From an uncultured bacterium (GTDB lineage: Bacteria > Pseudomonadota > Gammaproteobacteria > Burkholderiales > Burkholderiaceae_E), in contig CAIVPX010000033.1 in NCBI GenBank assembly GCA_903907905.1, forward strand, positions 1 to 64,000: a DNA stretch of 64,000 nt, written 5' to 3'. Made by a program: the position numbers and the translations under genes. Below are positions 25,336 to 34,088 of this stretch, piece by piece. The notes beneath the pieces are model-generated. The model worked only from the letters and a program-made list of their open reading frames with translations. It was not told the origin of the DNA and did no database searches. Positions within the stretch are counted from its first letter, which is position 1, and every line of letters begins with the position of its first letter.

Positions 25336-25418
25336 GCCGCTATGATGGTCGATGAGTTCCTGCGATTGTGCGGGCCATGGTGTGGCCATGACAATCGCCC
25401 CATCGAGGAGATCACGCA

Positions 25419-26393
25419 ATGAAGACTCACCGCTTTTCCGTCCTCGCAGGCCTGCTCGCGCTCGGCCTCAGCGCCCCTTGCGCCGCGCAGGCGCAGAGCT
25501 ATCCGTCCAAGGCCATTCGCGCGATCGTGCCCTTTGCCGCTGGCAGCGCAACCGACCAATTAGGCCGCGCCTTTACGCAGAAAATGGCTGACACTTTGGG
25601 TCAGCCGATCGTCATCGAGAACCGCGCCGGGGTCAATGGCATGCTCGGCGCCGATGCGGTGGCCAAGTCGGCGCCCGATGGCTACACCCTGCTCGTCGGC
25701 ACCAATAGCACCAACGCGGCGCTCAAGAGCCTGATGAAGAAGCTGCCCTACGACCAGGACACAGCCTTCGCGCCCGTGGCGTTTCTGGGCTCGGTGCCGC
25801 TCATCGTCGGCATCAACCACGATGTGCCCGCCAAGACGCTGCGCGAGTTCGTCGACCTGATCAAGGGCCGGCCCGGGCAGCTTGCGTTCGCCAGTGCCAG
25901 TGCGTCGCAGCGCGTATCGGCCGAAATGCTGCTGAGCATGGCGGGCATCCAGATGACCCATGTTCCGTACAAAAGCGGTCCGGCGGCCATGACCGATCTG
26001 CTAGGCGGGCAGGTGCAGATGTTCACAGCCGACTTTGCGGTCATGCTGCCGCAGGTCAGGGCCGGCAAGGTGCGCGGCCTGGCGGTCACGTCCACGCAGC
26101 GCTCCAAGGCCATCCCTGAATTGCCCACCGTGAATGAGGCCCTCGGGCTCAAGGACTACGAGCTCATCGCTTACTTCGCGCTGTTTGCGCCTGCGGGCAC
26201 GCCGGCCGACATCATCCTCAAGCTCAACCGGGCGGCCAACGCAGCGGCGACCGATCGCGAATTGCAGGAAAGATTTGCCTCGATCGGCTTTGAGACCGCG
26301 CCGGGTTCGCCCGAGGCGCTGGCCGAGCGTACCCGCACCGAAACCGCCAAGTGGGCCAAGGCCATCCGCGAGGCGAAGATCGAGGCCGAGTGA
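25419..26393 (+). CDS. Bug/TctC-family periplasmic substrate-binding protein
   Basis: A 324-residue receptor with signal peptide (MKTHRFSVLAGLLALGL..., cleavage near AQAQS, about residue 26) and GAGGAG upstream of the ATG. The ligand loop reads PFAAGSATDQLG, with Ser in place of the usual second Gly, and ENRAGVNGMLG in place of ENRAGAGG. HVPYKSGPAAMTDLLGG is normal. It follows the nitronate monooxygenase-type gene by 83 bases on the same strand. Confidence 0.92.
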   Translation: MKTHRFSVLAGLLALGLSAPCAAQAQSYPSKAIRAIVPFAAGSATDQLGRAFTQKMADTLGQPIVIENRAGVNGMLGADAVAKSAPDGYTLLVGTNSTNAALKSLMKKLPYDQDTAFAPVAFLGSVPLIVGINHDVPAKTLREFVDLIKGRPGQLAFASASASQRVSAEMLLSMAGIQMTHVPYKSGPAAMTDLLGGQVQMFTADFAVMLPQVRAGKVRGLAVTSTQRSKAIPELPTVNEALGLKDYELIAYFALFAPAGTPADIILKLNRAANAAATDRELQERFASIGFETAPGSPEALAERTRTETAKWAKAIREAKIEAE

Positions 26394-26442
26394 GCATCGC
26401 ACGGCCGAACCCGGTTCGGGTGATTGCGCGCTGAAGGCCTCC

Positions 26443-26460
26443 GCCCGGTAGACACCGGGC
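26443..26460. terminator. stem-loop between convergent Bug receptor and oxygenase genes
   Basis: GCCCGGT, loop AGAC, ACCGGGC: a perfect 7-base-pair stem in the 74-base gap. CCGAACCCGGTTCGG nearby (26405-26419) is a second palindrome. No T-tract. Confidence 0.4.
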
Positions 26461-26467
26461 CTTGCGC

Positions 26468-27439
26468 TCAGGCGCCGGTGGCCAGAATTTTCGACAGCCG
26501 GTATTGGCCGGCCAGCACCGGCGGGTGTCGGGGCGGGTTGTCCGCCGACGCGCAGGTGGGAAGGCACTCGATCAGCAGGTCTTCGCGCGGATTGGCGAAG
26601 AAGGCGAGTGACTGGCGCTGCTCGCTTGCGGCCAGCGCCTGGCTGGGATTGCCCACCCGGTGCAGGTTCGAGAGCCATCGGTCATTGGTCCAGCGCATCA
26701 TCAGGTCGCCGATGTTCACGACGAAGGAGTCCTCCGGCGCCAGCACGTCGATCCAGTCGCCGGCGCGCGTGCGCACCTGCAGACCGCCGCTCGCATTCTG
26801 GGCGAGCAGGATGGTGAAGGCGCCGTAGTCGGTGTGGGCCCCCGCGCGAATCTGGCCGGGCAGGGGCGCTTCGGGCTGTGCGGGGTAGTGGTTGACGCGC
26901 AGCGTGCTGTTGTGGCCGTCCATCACGCCCTCAAAAAAACCGGTCGGCAGATCAAGCGCCTGTGCAAACAGCGTGAACATCGCCTGGCCGAGTTCGCTAA
27001 TGGCCGCGTAGTAACACTCGAGGGCTGCGCGCAGGGCAAGCGGTGTGTCGGGCCACACATTGGCGCTGTAGAAGGCGCGCGCCGCGGCCGTCACGCCCTC
27101 GGGCAGTCGGGGCGGGCCCATGCCGAAGCTCTCGCGGATGTCGCTGGGGGGCGCAAGCTGCCCGCTCGAGCGCGCGAGTGAGGCAGCGCCTGGCGGCACG
27201 AAGCCTCTGGGCGAGCCCTTGGCCGTGGAGCGGATGCGCATCTTGTCGGCGAGCGGCAGGGCAAAGAAGTTGCGCGCCTCGGCATCGGCAAGGCGAACCC
27301 GCTCGGGGTCGATGCCATGGTCGACGATGATGAAGAAGCCGATCTGGGTGAGCGCCTCGTCGACCTCGCGCGCCAGTTCGCTCGCTTCGCCTGGCGTGCC
27401 GTGCAGTCGCTTGAGACTGATGATCGGGATTGCGTTCAT
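26468..27439 (-). CDS. isopenicillin N synthase-like 2OG-Fe(II) oxygenase
   Basis: A 323-residue cytosolic non-haem iron enzyme. The DIOX_N region (1-115) has PIISLKRL and FFIIVDHGID; the jelly-roll core carries the iron triad His202-x-Asp204 (AHTDYG) and His260 (NLHRV), with the 2-oxoglutarate-binding Arg275-x-Ser277 (RQS). All key residues are present. ATG at 27439 gives the usual N-terminus; the frame upstream is open but unlike the family. It sits between two Bug receptor genes and follows the minus-strand one (27543-28505) by 103 bases. Substrate unknown. Confidence 0.88.
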   Translation of the reverse strand: MNAIPIISLKRLHGTPGEASELAREVDEALTQIGFFIIVDHGIDPERVRLADAEARNFFALPLADKMRIRSTAKGSPRGFVPPGAASLARSSGQLAPPSDIRESFGMGPPRLPEGVTAAARAFYSANVWPDTPLALRAALECYYAAISELGQAMFTLFAQALDLPTGFFEGVMDGHNSTLRVNHYPAQPEAPLPGQIRAGAHTDYGAFTILLAQNASGGLQVRTRAGDWIDVLAPEDSFVVNIGDLMMRWTNDRWLSNLHRVGNPSQALAASEQRQSLAFFANPREDLLIECLPTCASADNPPRHPPVLAGQYRLSKILATGA

Positions 27440-27542
27440 GGCGCCTTGAGTTCGGAAGCGGGTCGCAAGCAGTCTGGATCGGGGCGAGAGGGGCCGCGCC
27501 GGCCAATCGCGGGCGCGCGACGGAGGTGCCCGCCCGGCCGGC

Positions 27543-28505
27543 TCAGTCGGCCTTGACCTTGGCGGCTGAGACCACCCGCGCCCACTTGGCCAGATCCTGC
27601 GCGATGAATTCGCCGAAGCTCTCGGGTGTGGTGACCACCGACTCGGCACCCATGCCGGCGAATTTCAGGTTCACCTCCGGATCGCCCAAGGCCTTGACGA
27701 TGGCTGCATTCAGGGCCCGCACCGCCTCGGTGGGCGTGCCTGCGGGGGCCATGACGCCCAGCCAGCCACTGACCTCGACCCCCGTGAGCCCTGACTCGGC
27801 GACCGTCGGTACGCCCGGCGCGCCGGCATAGCGCTTGTCGCTGCCCATCGCGTAGGCCTTGAGCTTGCCAGCCTGAACATACTGCAGCACCGAGCTCAGT
27901 TCGCTGAACAGAATGTCGACGGTACCGCCCACCACGTCGTTGACCGCCTCGGCATTGCCCTTGTACTGCACGAAGGTGAGCCGGATACCCGCCTGCTGCG
28001 CGAACAACTCGCCCGCGAGGTGCCCGGACGAACCGGCACCGAAGGAGGCATAGGTGACCCGCCCGGGGTTCGCCTTGGCATAGTCGACCAGTTCGCGCAC
28101 GTTGCTGTAGGGAAGGCCGTTGCGCCCGACCAGCATGCGCTGGTTGCGCACGGCAAGGGCGACCGGAACGAAGTCACGCCGCAGGTCGTAGCTGAGCTTG
28201 CTGAACACCGAGGCAGCGATGGTCTGGCCGGCTGAGGCCATGACCAGGGTGTAGCCATCGGCAGGCGAGCGTGCAGCCGCCTCCATGCCGATATTGCCTG
28301 AGGCACCCGCGCGGTTCTCGACGACGACGGTGGCCCCGATGCTGGGGCCGATATGTGCCGCCAGAATACGTGCCGTGAGGTCGGTGGCGCCGCCGGGCGT
28401 GTAGGGCACGATGAGACGGATGGGCTTGTCGGGCCAGGCGGCGAGGGCGGCGGCCGGGACTAGTGCGACGCTGAGGCTCAGGGCGGTAATGATCGATCGC
28501 AGCAT
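27543..28505 (-). CDS. Bug/TctC-family periplasmic substrate-binding protein
   Basis: A 320-residue receptor. The signal peptide is MLRSIITALSLSVAL..., with cleavage near ALAAW (about residue 22), and AAGGAG precedes the ATG. Motifs: WPDKPIRLIVPYTPGGATD, ENRAGASGNIG and FVQYKGNAEAVNDVVGG, where VPYK has changed to VQYK. It is upstream of the 2OG-Fe(II) oxygenase gene on the same strand, so the two may act on one compound. Confidence 0.92.
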   Translation of the reverse strand: MLRSIITALSLSVALVPAAALAAWPDKPIRLIVPYTPGGATDLTARILAAHIGPSIGATVVVENRAGASGNIGMEAAARSPADGYTLVMASAGQTIAASVFSKLSYDLRRDFVPVALAVRNQRMLVGRNGLPYSNVRELVDYAKANPGRVTYASFGAGSSGHLAGELFAQQAGIRLTFVQYKGNAEAVNDVVGGTVDILFSELSSVLQYVQAGKLKAYAMGSDKRYAGAPGVPTVAESGLTGVEVSGWLGVMAPAGTPTEAVRALNAAIVKALGDPEVNLKFAGMGAESVVTTPESFGEFIAQDLAKWARVVSAAKVKAD

Positions 28506-28971
28506 GAGGGCTCCTTGGTGCGGCGAGGGAAAGAACGTAGAGGGTGGAATCGAAAAGCTTCAGGTCAGCGTGCGGCGCGCCTGAATGCCGAGACCGTTGA
28601 GGCGGGCGCTCACCAGGCCCGCCCGAGCGCGCACATCGGTGCAGCCGCCGAGCCGATAGCCCGATAGAACATCCCTGGATGCATCCAGGCGCCGATGCTC
28701 GCGCGCGCGTCGTCCATCGTCAATCCGGCGGTTTCATTTCCGTGAGATTGTCGGTCCAGGCGGGTGTGACGTGGGTCGTGCGCCGGGTCCGCACGTCGAA
28801 GCAAACGTCGGTGACGATGGTCCCGGGCATGGAGTCCTTGGCGAGCACGCGGTTTGACGCCCCGAGCCGGGGCATTGCAGAATCAGCCCGCCTGCGCGCG
28901 ACGGCAGGTGGGTCCTGGGCGAAGCCAGCGGCTTCGATGCCGGATCACTCGAACGACTCAGGGAGAATGCC
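28506..28971. other. 466-base gap without a secure gene
   Basis: This gap separates the divergent Bug receptor (minus) and SDR (plus) genes. A minus-strand frame at 28720-28875 encodes 51 residues (starts MPRLGASNRVL, ends LTEMKPPD) with codon use like the neighbours, and it continues open upstream to about 28945 without a start. It may be the 3-prime end of a lost gene, but I do not recognise the family. The rest should hold the two promoters; no convincing boxes, hairpin or repeat was found. Confidence 0.35.
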
Positions 28972-29886
28972 TTGCAAGCAGCCAGTATGGAAGACAAAGT
29001 GGTCATCGTGACCGGGAGCGGTCGCGGGATCGGTCGGGAAATCGCCCTGCTCATGGCTGAGCATGGCGCCAAGGTGGTGGTCAACGATACCGGCGCCTCG
29101 GTCTCCGGTCAGGACGAGGCCGCATCGCCTGCCGATGAGGTGGTGGAGCTCATCCGGTCGCGCGGGGGCGAGGCTGTCGTCAGCCGGGACAGCGTGGCCG
29201 AGTGGCCCAGTGCCCAGCGCATCGTTGCGGCTGCGCTCGACAATTTCGGCCGCCTCGATTGTGTCGTCAACAACGCGGGCATCCTGCGGGACCGGATCTT
29301 TCACCAGATGACGCCAGAAGAGTGGCTGCCCGTCATCAACGTTCATCTCAACGGCAGTTTCTTCATGAGTCGGGCCGCGGCCGACAGTTTCAAGGCGCAG
29401 CGCTCGGGTGCCTTCGTGCACATGACGTCCACCTCGGGCATCGTGGGCAATTTCGGACAGGCCAACTATGCGGCAGCCAAGATGGGTATCATCGGCTTGT
29501 CCAAGTCGATCGCTCTCGACATGCAGCGCTATGGCGTGCGTTCCAACTGCATCTCGCCCTTCGCCTGGAGCCGCATGATCGGCGCCATTCCTGACAACCC
29601 CGAGCAGCGCGAGCGGGTGGAAAAGATCAAGACCATGACCCCCGACAAGATCGCACCTTTCGCGGTCTTTCTGGGTAGCGATGCCGCCAAGGACATCAGC
29701 GGCCAGATCTTCGGGGTGCGCCGCAACGAGGTCTTCCTGTTCAGCCATATCCGGCCGGTCCGTTCGGTGCATCGCGCCGAGGGCTGGACGCCCGAGACTA
29801 TCGCCAGCCATCTCGTACCGGCGCTACGCAGTTCGTTCGCGCCGCTCGATCGGTCCCCCGAGGTCTTTTCCTGGGATCCCATCTGA
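28972..29886 (+). CDS. short-chain dehydrogenase (3-hydroxyacyl-CoA dehydrogenase-like)
   Basis: A 304-residue SDR similar to the dehydrogenase domain of peroxisomal-type multifunctional enzymes. NAD site TGSGRGIG, NNAGILRD, and catalytic Ser/Tyr/Lys in STSGIVGNFGQANYAAAK are all present. An unusual TTG start at 28972 is favoured because AGGGAGA lies 7 bases before it, whereas the first ATG (28987) has no ribosome site; the TTG adds five residues. The C-terminal extension (VRSVHRAEGWTPETI...) is typical for this branch and may bind CoA substrates. It precedes a Bug receptor and an acyl-CoA dehydrogenase, suggesting breakdown of an imported acid through CoA thioesters. Confidence 0.85.
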   Translation: MQAASMEDKVVIVTGSGRGIGREIALLMAEHGAKVVVNDTGASVSGQDEAASPADEVVELIRSRGGEAVVSRDSVAEWPSAQRIVAAALDNFGRLDCVVNNAGILRDRIFHQMTPEEWLPVINVHLNGSFFMSRAAADSFKAQRSGAFVHMTSTSGIVGNFGQANYAAAKMGIIGLSKSIALDMQRYGVRSNCISPFAWSRMIGAIPDNPEQRERVEKIKTMTPDKIAPFAVFLGSDAAKDISGQIFGVRRNEVFLFSHIRPVRSVHRAEGWTPETIASHLVPALRSSFAPLDRSPEVFSWDPI

Positions 29887-29970
29887 TCACGCTCTGAAGA
29901 CACCCGCAGGCGGCCTGTTTACGGGCCGCTCGAGCGCGTGTCCGGTTGACCTAATTCTCAGGAGATCGGC

Positions 29971-30942
29971 ATGAAGATCGGAATACTTATTGCAAGTCTG
30001 ATGGCCTTGCCCCTGCTTGGGCCAGGAGCGGCCCATGCGCAGGCCGACTGGCCTACGAAACCCATTCGCTTCATCGCGCCGTTTGCGACCGGCGGGCCGT
30101 TGGATCAGGCCTCGCGCGCCGTCGCGCCACGCCTTGCCGAACTGCTCGGCAAGCCGGTGATCGTTGAAAATGTGGCCGGCGCCGGCAGCACGCTCGGCGT
30201 CGCGCGGGTGGCGCAATCGGAGCCGGACGGTCACACGATCGGGCTGGCGCATGTGGGGTCGCTGTCGATGGCGCCCCACATGTACGACAAGCTCGCCTAC
30301 GACCCGCTCAAGAGCCTCTCACCGATCACGCTGGTGTCCGACTACGTCAATGTATTGGTGGTCAAGGCCGATGAGCCGTATCAAACGGTGGCAGACCTGC
30401 TGCGAGCGGCGCGCGAGAACCCCGGCAAGCTCACCTACGGGTCCTCCGGTATCGGCTCGTCCAACCACCTGTCCGGCGAGTTGCTGGCCAGCATGGCGGG
30501 CGTGCAGATGACCCACGTGCCTTACAAGGGTAGCGCGCCGTCCATGGTCGACCTCATCGGCGGGCGGCTCAACTTCATGTTCGATGTACTGCTCAATTCC
30601 ATGCCGCACATTCAGTCGGGCAAGCTGCGGGTGCTTGGCGTAACCAACCTTGATGGCGTGTCGGCGCTGCCGGGTATCGCGCCCATTGCCAACACGATTC
30701 CGGGTTATGAGGTTCTGGGCTGGGTAGCCGTTGTGGGCCCGGCCGGCATGCCCCGACCCGTGGTCGACCGGCTCAATGCCGAATTTGCCCGGATCATGAA
30801 GATGCCCGATGTCGTGAAATCATTCGCGGGCATCGGCTTCGATTCCCGAACCAGTACGCCCGAGCAATTGCACGCGCTCATTGACAAAGACCTGAAGCTC
30901 TGGGGGCCGATCATCCGGTCAGCCGGGGTCAAGGCCAACTGA
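29971..30942 (+). CDS. Bug/TctC-family periplasmic substrate-binding protein
   Basis: A 323-residue receptor with signal peptide (MKIGILIASLMALPLL..., cleavage near AHAQA, about residue 24) and CAGGAGATCGG before the ATG. Motifs: WPTKPIRFIAPFATGGPLDQ, ENVAGAGSTLG and HVPYKGSAPSMVDLIGG. It lies 84 bases after the SDR and 17 bases before the acyl-CoA dehydrogenase, so it belongs to an acyl-CoA catabolic operon. Confidence 0.92.
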   Translation: MKIGILIASLMALPLLGPGAAHAQADWPTKPIRFIAPFATGGPLDQASRAVAPRLAELLGKPVIVENVAGAGSTLGVARVAQSEPDGHTIGLAHVGSLSMAPHMYDKLAYDPLKSLSPITLVSDYVNVLVVKADEPYQTVADLLRAARENPGKLTYGSSGIGSSNHLSGELLASMAGVQMTHVPYKGSAPSMVDLIGGRLNFMFDVLLNSMPHIQSGKLRVLGVTNLDGVSALPGIAPIANTIPGYEVLGWVAVVGPAGMPRPVVDRLNAEFARIMKMPDVVKSFAGIGFDSRTSTPEQLHALIDKDLKLWGPIIRSAGVKAN

Positions 30943-30959
30943 CCCTGTCTGGACCCATC

Positions 30960-32120
30960 ATGAATTTCAGCTACAGCGACACGCAGATCGAAATCACCGA
31001 GGCCGTCCGGGCGCTGGCTACCAGTTTCCCTGCCGATTACTGGCGCCGTTGCGATGCTGAGGGCATCTACCCCGAGGCCTTCGTTCAGGCCATGACCAAG
31101 GCTGGTTGGCTGGCGGCGCTCATCCCCGAGCAGTACGGCGGGTCGGGACTGCCCCTACTCGATGCCTGCCTCATCCTGCAGGAAATCAACCGTCAGGGCG
31201 GCAACGGCGCGGCCTGCCACGCGCAGATGTACACGATGGGCAGCGTGCTCAACCACGGCAGCGAGCAGCAAAAGCAGAGCCTGCTGCCCCGAATTGCCAG
31301 CGGCGAGTTGCGCCTGCAGGCCTTCGGCGTGACCGAGCCGGATGCGGGCTCGAACACGCTGAAGATCAAGACCTTCGCGCGGCGCATCAACGGCGGCTAT
31401 GTCATCAACGGGCAGAAGATCTGGACCTCGCGCTTCAAGCAGTCGGACATGTATCTGCTGCTGGCCCGCACCACGCCCTATGAAGAGGTCAAGCGCAAGA
31501 CCGATGGCCTGAGCCTCTTCCTGGTCGATATCGCGCGGGCGGGCAAGTCGCTGCAGTCGCGGCCGATCGACACCATGCTCAATCACCACACCAATGAAGT
31601 CTTCATCAACGATCTCGAAATCAGCGATGAATGGCGCATCGGGGAAGAGGGCAAAGGTTTTACCTATCTGCTTACTTCGCTCAACGCCGAACGCCTGCTG
31701 GTGGCGAGCGAATGCGTCGGGGACGGGCACTGGTTCATCGAACGGGCGCGCCGCTATGCCACCGATCGTGTGGTGTTCGACAAGCCCATCGGCGCCAACC
31801 AGGGTGTGGCCTTCCCGATCGCGCGCGCCCACATGTCCGTCAGCGCAGCTGAGCTCATGCGCAATCAGGCGGCCTCGCTGTATGACGCGGGCAAGCCCTG
31901 CGGCGGGGAGGCCAATATGGCCAAGTACCTGTGCAGCGAGGCGTCCTGGGAGGCTGCCGAGGCCGCGATGACCACCTTCGGTGGCTATGGCGTGGCCACC
32001 GAGTACGACATCGAGCGCAAGTGGAAGGAAAACCGACTCATGCGAACCGCGCCGATTTCGAACAATCTCGTGCTCGCCTATGTGGCGCAGCACCTGCTTG
32101 AAATGCCGCGCTCCTACTGA
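30960..32120 (+). CDS. acyl-CoA dehydrogenase
   Basis: A 386-residue flavoprotein that introduces a double bond into an acyl-CoA, passing electrons to ETF. Family marks are FGVTEPDAGSNT, the KIWTSRFKQSDMYLLLART stretch, GFTYLLTSLNAERL, the AAMTTFGGYGVATEYDIERKWKENRL region and the C-terminal helices. Length is normal. It follows a Bug receptor by 17 bases and precedes the MmgE/PrpD gene by 16, so they form one unit. Chain length or branching of the substrate cannot be told. Confidence 0.92.
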   Translation: MNFSYSDTQIEITEAVRALATSFPADYWRRCDAEGIYPEAFVQAMTKAGWLAALIPEQYGGSGLPLLDACLILQEINRQGGNGAACHAQMYTMGSVLNHGSEQQKQSLLPRIASGELRLQAFGVTEPDAGSNTLKIKTFARRINGGYVINGQKIWTSRFKQSDMYLLLARTTPYEEVKRKTDGLSLFLVDIARAGKSLQSRPIDTMLNHHTNEVFINDLEISDEWRIGEEGKGFTYLLTSLNAERLLVASECVGDGHWFIERARRYATDRVVFDKPIGANQGVAFPIARAHMSVSAAELMRNQAASLYDAGKPCGGEANMAKYLCSEASWEAAEAAMTTFGGYGVATEYDIERKWKENRLMRTAPISNNLVLAYVAQHLLEMPRSY

Positions 32121-32136
32121 GCGGCCATTCATACCG

Positions 32137-33555
32137 ATGAGTACGATCACTTTCGATACCGGTTTTCTTCCTGCCTGGCAGGCTTGCTACCTCAGTGCCC
32201 AGGCCGCCGTCACCGACTCGGCCTTGCTGCAGGCGCGGCGCAGTTGGCTCGACACCCTGGCCTCGATCGCGGCCGGCGCCCGTGAGCGCTGCACCCAGGC
32301 GGCACTGCACGCCTGCGAGGCCTCCGTCGAGGCGGGGGCGGTCGGGCAGCCGAGCTCGACGGCGGGGCTGGCTTTACCCTTGTCGGCGGGCGATGCAGCC
32401 CTCGTGCTCGGGACCGCCTCGCATGCGCTCGACTACGACGATGTCTGCATGCTGGCGGCCTGTCACCCCAGCGCACCGCCCGTGGCGGCCCTGCTTGCGA
32501 TGCTGCCGGCCATTGACGCCCGACGCCCGGCCTTCAGCCTGCGCGATCTGCTCAGCGCCTACCTGGTCGGCACCGAAACCTTGCTCAGGCTCGGTCAGTG
32601 GCTGGGCTTTCGTCATTACGCGCTGGGCTTTCACGCCACCTCCACGCTGGGTGTCGTCGGGGCGGCCGCCGCCTGCTCGCATGCGCTGGGGCTACCCATC
32701 GAGCAAGCCCGCGTGGCGCTGTCCATCGCAGCCAGCAGTGCCTGTGGCCTGCGGGCCAATTTTGGAACCGACGTCAAACCGCTGCACGTGGGTTTCGCCG
32801 CTTCGCAGGCCATTCGCGCGGTGCTGCTGGCGCAGGCGGGCGCGAGTAGCAGCGATGATGTGTGGGGTGCCACGGGGTATTCGCTAGCGTTCAACGGTGC
32901 CGAGCCCCCGGCGACGGCGGGCTGGCGCGCGGGCGAGCCCTGGGCCATCGATCAGCCCGGGTTCGAGCTCAAACGTTTTCCCAGTTGCTACATGAGCCAC
33001 CGCCTGATCGCAGGCATCCTGGCGCTGCGCCACCGTGCGCCGGCGGCCGAGCGGGCGGTGGCGGCACGCATCCTGATCGAGATCCCCCGTAACGGGCAGG
33101 CGGCGCTCAAGCACCCCGATCCGGGCAATGGGCTCGAGGCCAAGTTCAGTGGCCCCTACTGCGCGGCGGCGGCCTGGATCGATGGCCGGGTTGATCTGGC
33201 GACCTTTGACGATGCAGCCGTATCGCGTCCTGCGCTGCGCGAGCAAATGCAGCGGGTCAGCATCGTCGAGCGAACCCTCGAAGGTGAGGCGCTCGAGTCG
33301 GCGCCGGTCAATGTCCGCATCGAGGCCGGGTCTTTCTCGGAGACCGTCTGCGTCGACTGGGCGCCGGGCTCATTGCGCGACCCCATCACCCGGAAGGAGT
33401 TGCTCGACAAGTGGGGCGACTGCGTTCAGCGCTCGGGTCTGTCGATCGACGAATCGCTGGCCATGGCGGTGCTGGATGCGACGGATGCGACGCAGGCCGA
33501 ATCGGTGCTCGGCCCGCTCAGACGCCTGCTGCTCGAGGCGATCGTGCGTGCCTGA
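32137..33555 (+). CDS. MmgE/PrpD-family protein
   Basis: A 472-residue member of the family that includes 2-methylcitrate dehydratase, cis-aconitate decarboxylase and related lyases or isomerases. The helical domain with SHALDYDD, GTETLLRLGQ and GFHATSTLGVVGAAAA and the later FELKRFPSCYMSHR segment are characteristic. ATG at 32137 is used; the same frame is open further upstream inside the acyl-CoA dehydrogenase gene in another frame and is rejected. Together with the preceding Bug receptor and acyl-CoA dehydrogenase it suggests catabolism of a tricarboxylate-like or branched acid. Confidence 0.88.
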   Translation: MSTITFDTGFLPAWQACYLSAQAAVTDSALLQARRSWLDTLASIAAGARERCTQAALHACEASVEAGAVGQPSSTAGLALPLSAGDAALVLGTASHALDYDDVCMLAACHPSAPPVAALLAMLPAIDARRPAFSLRDLLSAYLVGTETLLRLGQWLGFRHYALGFHATSTLGVVGAAAACSHALGLPIEQARVALSIAASSACGLRANFGTDVKPLHVGFAASQAIRAVLLAQAGASSSDDVWGATGYSLAFNGAEPPATAGWRAGEPWAIDQPGFELKRFPSCYMSHRLIAGILALRHRAPAAERAVAARILIEIPRNGQAALKHPDPGNGLEAKFSGPYCAAAAWIDGRVDLATFDDAAVSRPALREQMQRVSIVERTLEGEALESAPVNVRIEAGSFSETVCVDWAPGSLRDPITRKELLDKWGDCVQRSGLSIDESLAMAVLDATDATQAESVLGPLRRLLLEAIVRA

Positions 33556-33585
33556 TGGCCCAGGCTGCGATGACGCGCCCGCGCC

Positions 33586-33978
33586 TCAGGCGAGTTCTGA
33601 GATTTCGATGAGGTTCAGGTCGGGGTCACGGACGTAGACCGAGCGGATCTTGCCGGTGGCGCCCGTGCGCATCACGGGCCCCTCGATGATGGGCCAGCGT
33701 GCGGCCTCCAGGCGTTTGATCACCTCGGCGAGCGGCACGCTCGCGATGAAGCACAAATCGAGGGCGCCCGGCACGGGCAGGTGAGCCTTGGGATCAAATT
33801 CCCGGCCCTTCACGTGCAGGTTGATTTTTTGATCGCCGAAGCGAAACGCCTTGCGTTCGACCGGGGGCGTGCCCCCGATGAACTGTTCCAGGGCCATGCC
33901 CATCACGCGCGTGTAAAAGTCCACGCACGCCGCTTCGTCGACGGTGGTGAGCACGAGATGGTCGAGATGATCGATCAT
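33586..33978 (-). CDS. VOC-family (glyoxalase fold) protein
   Basis: A 130-residue single-domain vicinal oxygen chelate protein. HLDHLVLTT at the start carries the first metal histidine, RKAFRFGDQKINLHVKG holds the second, and NLIEISEL near the end provides the glutamate. Such proteins include glyoxalase/fosfomycin-resistance-like and virulence-protein-like members; the function here is open. It is convergent with the MmgE/PrpD gene and divergent from the next Bug receptor. Confidence 0.85.
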   Translation of the reverse strand: MIDHLDHLVLTTVDEAACVDFYTRVMGMALEQFIGGTPPVERKAFRFGDQKINLHVKGREFDPKAHLPVPGALDLCFIASVPLAEVIKRLEAARWPIIEGPVMRTGATGKIRSVYVRDPDLNLIEISELA

Positions 33979-34088
33979 GAGAGCGTCCCTCCTGCTGAGT
34001 GCGCGTGGCAAGATAGCATGCTGCGCTGTCGCTTCGTCGCCTTGGCGGCGGAGAGGCATCCCTCTCGAGTTCGTACGGTTTGAAGCCC

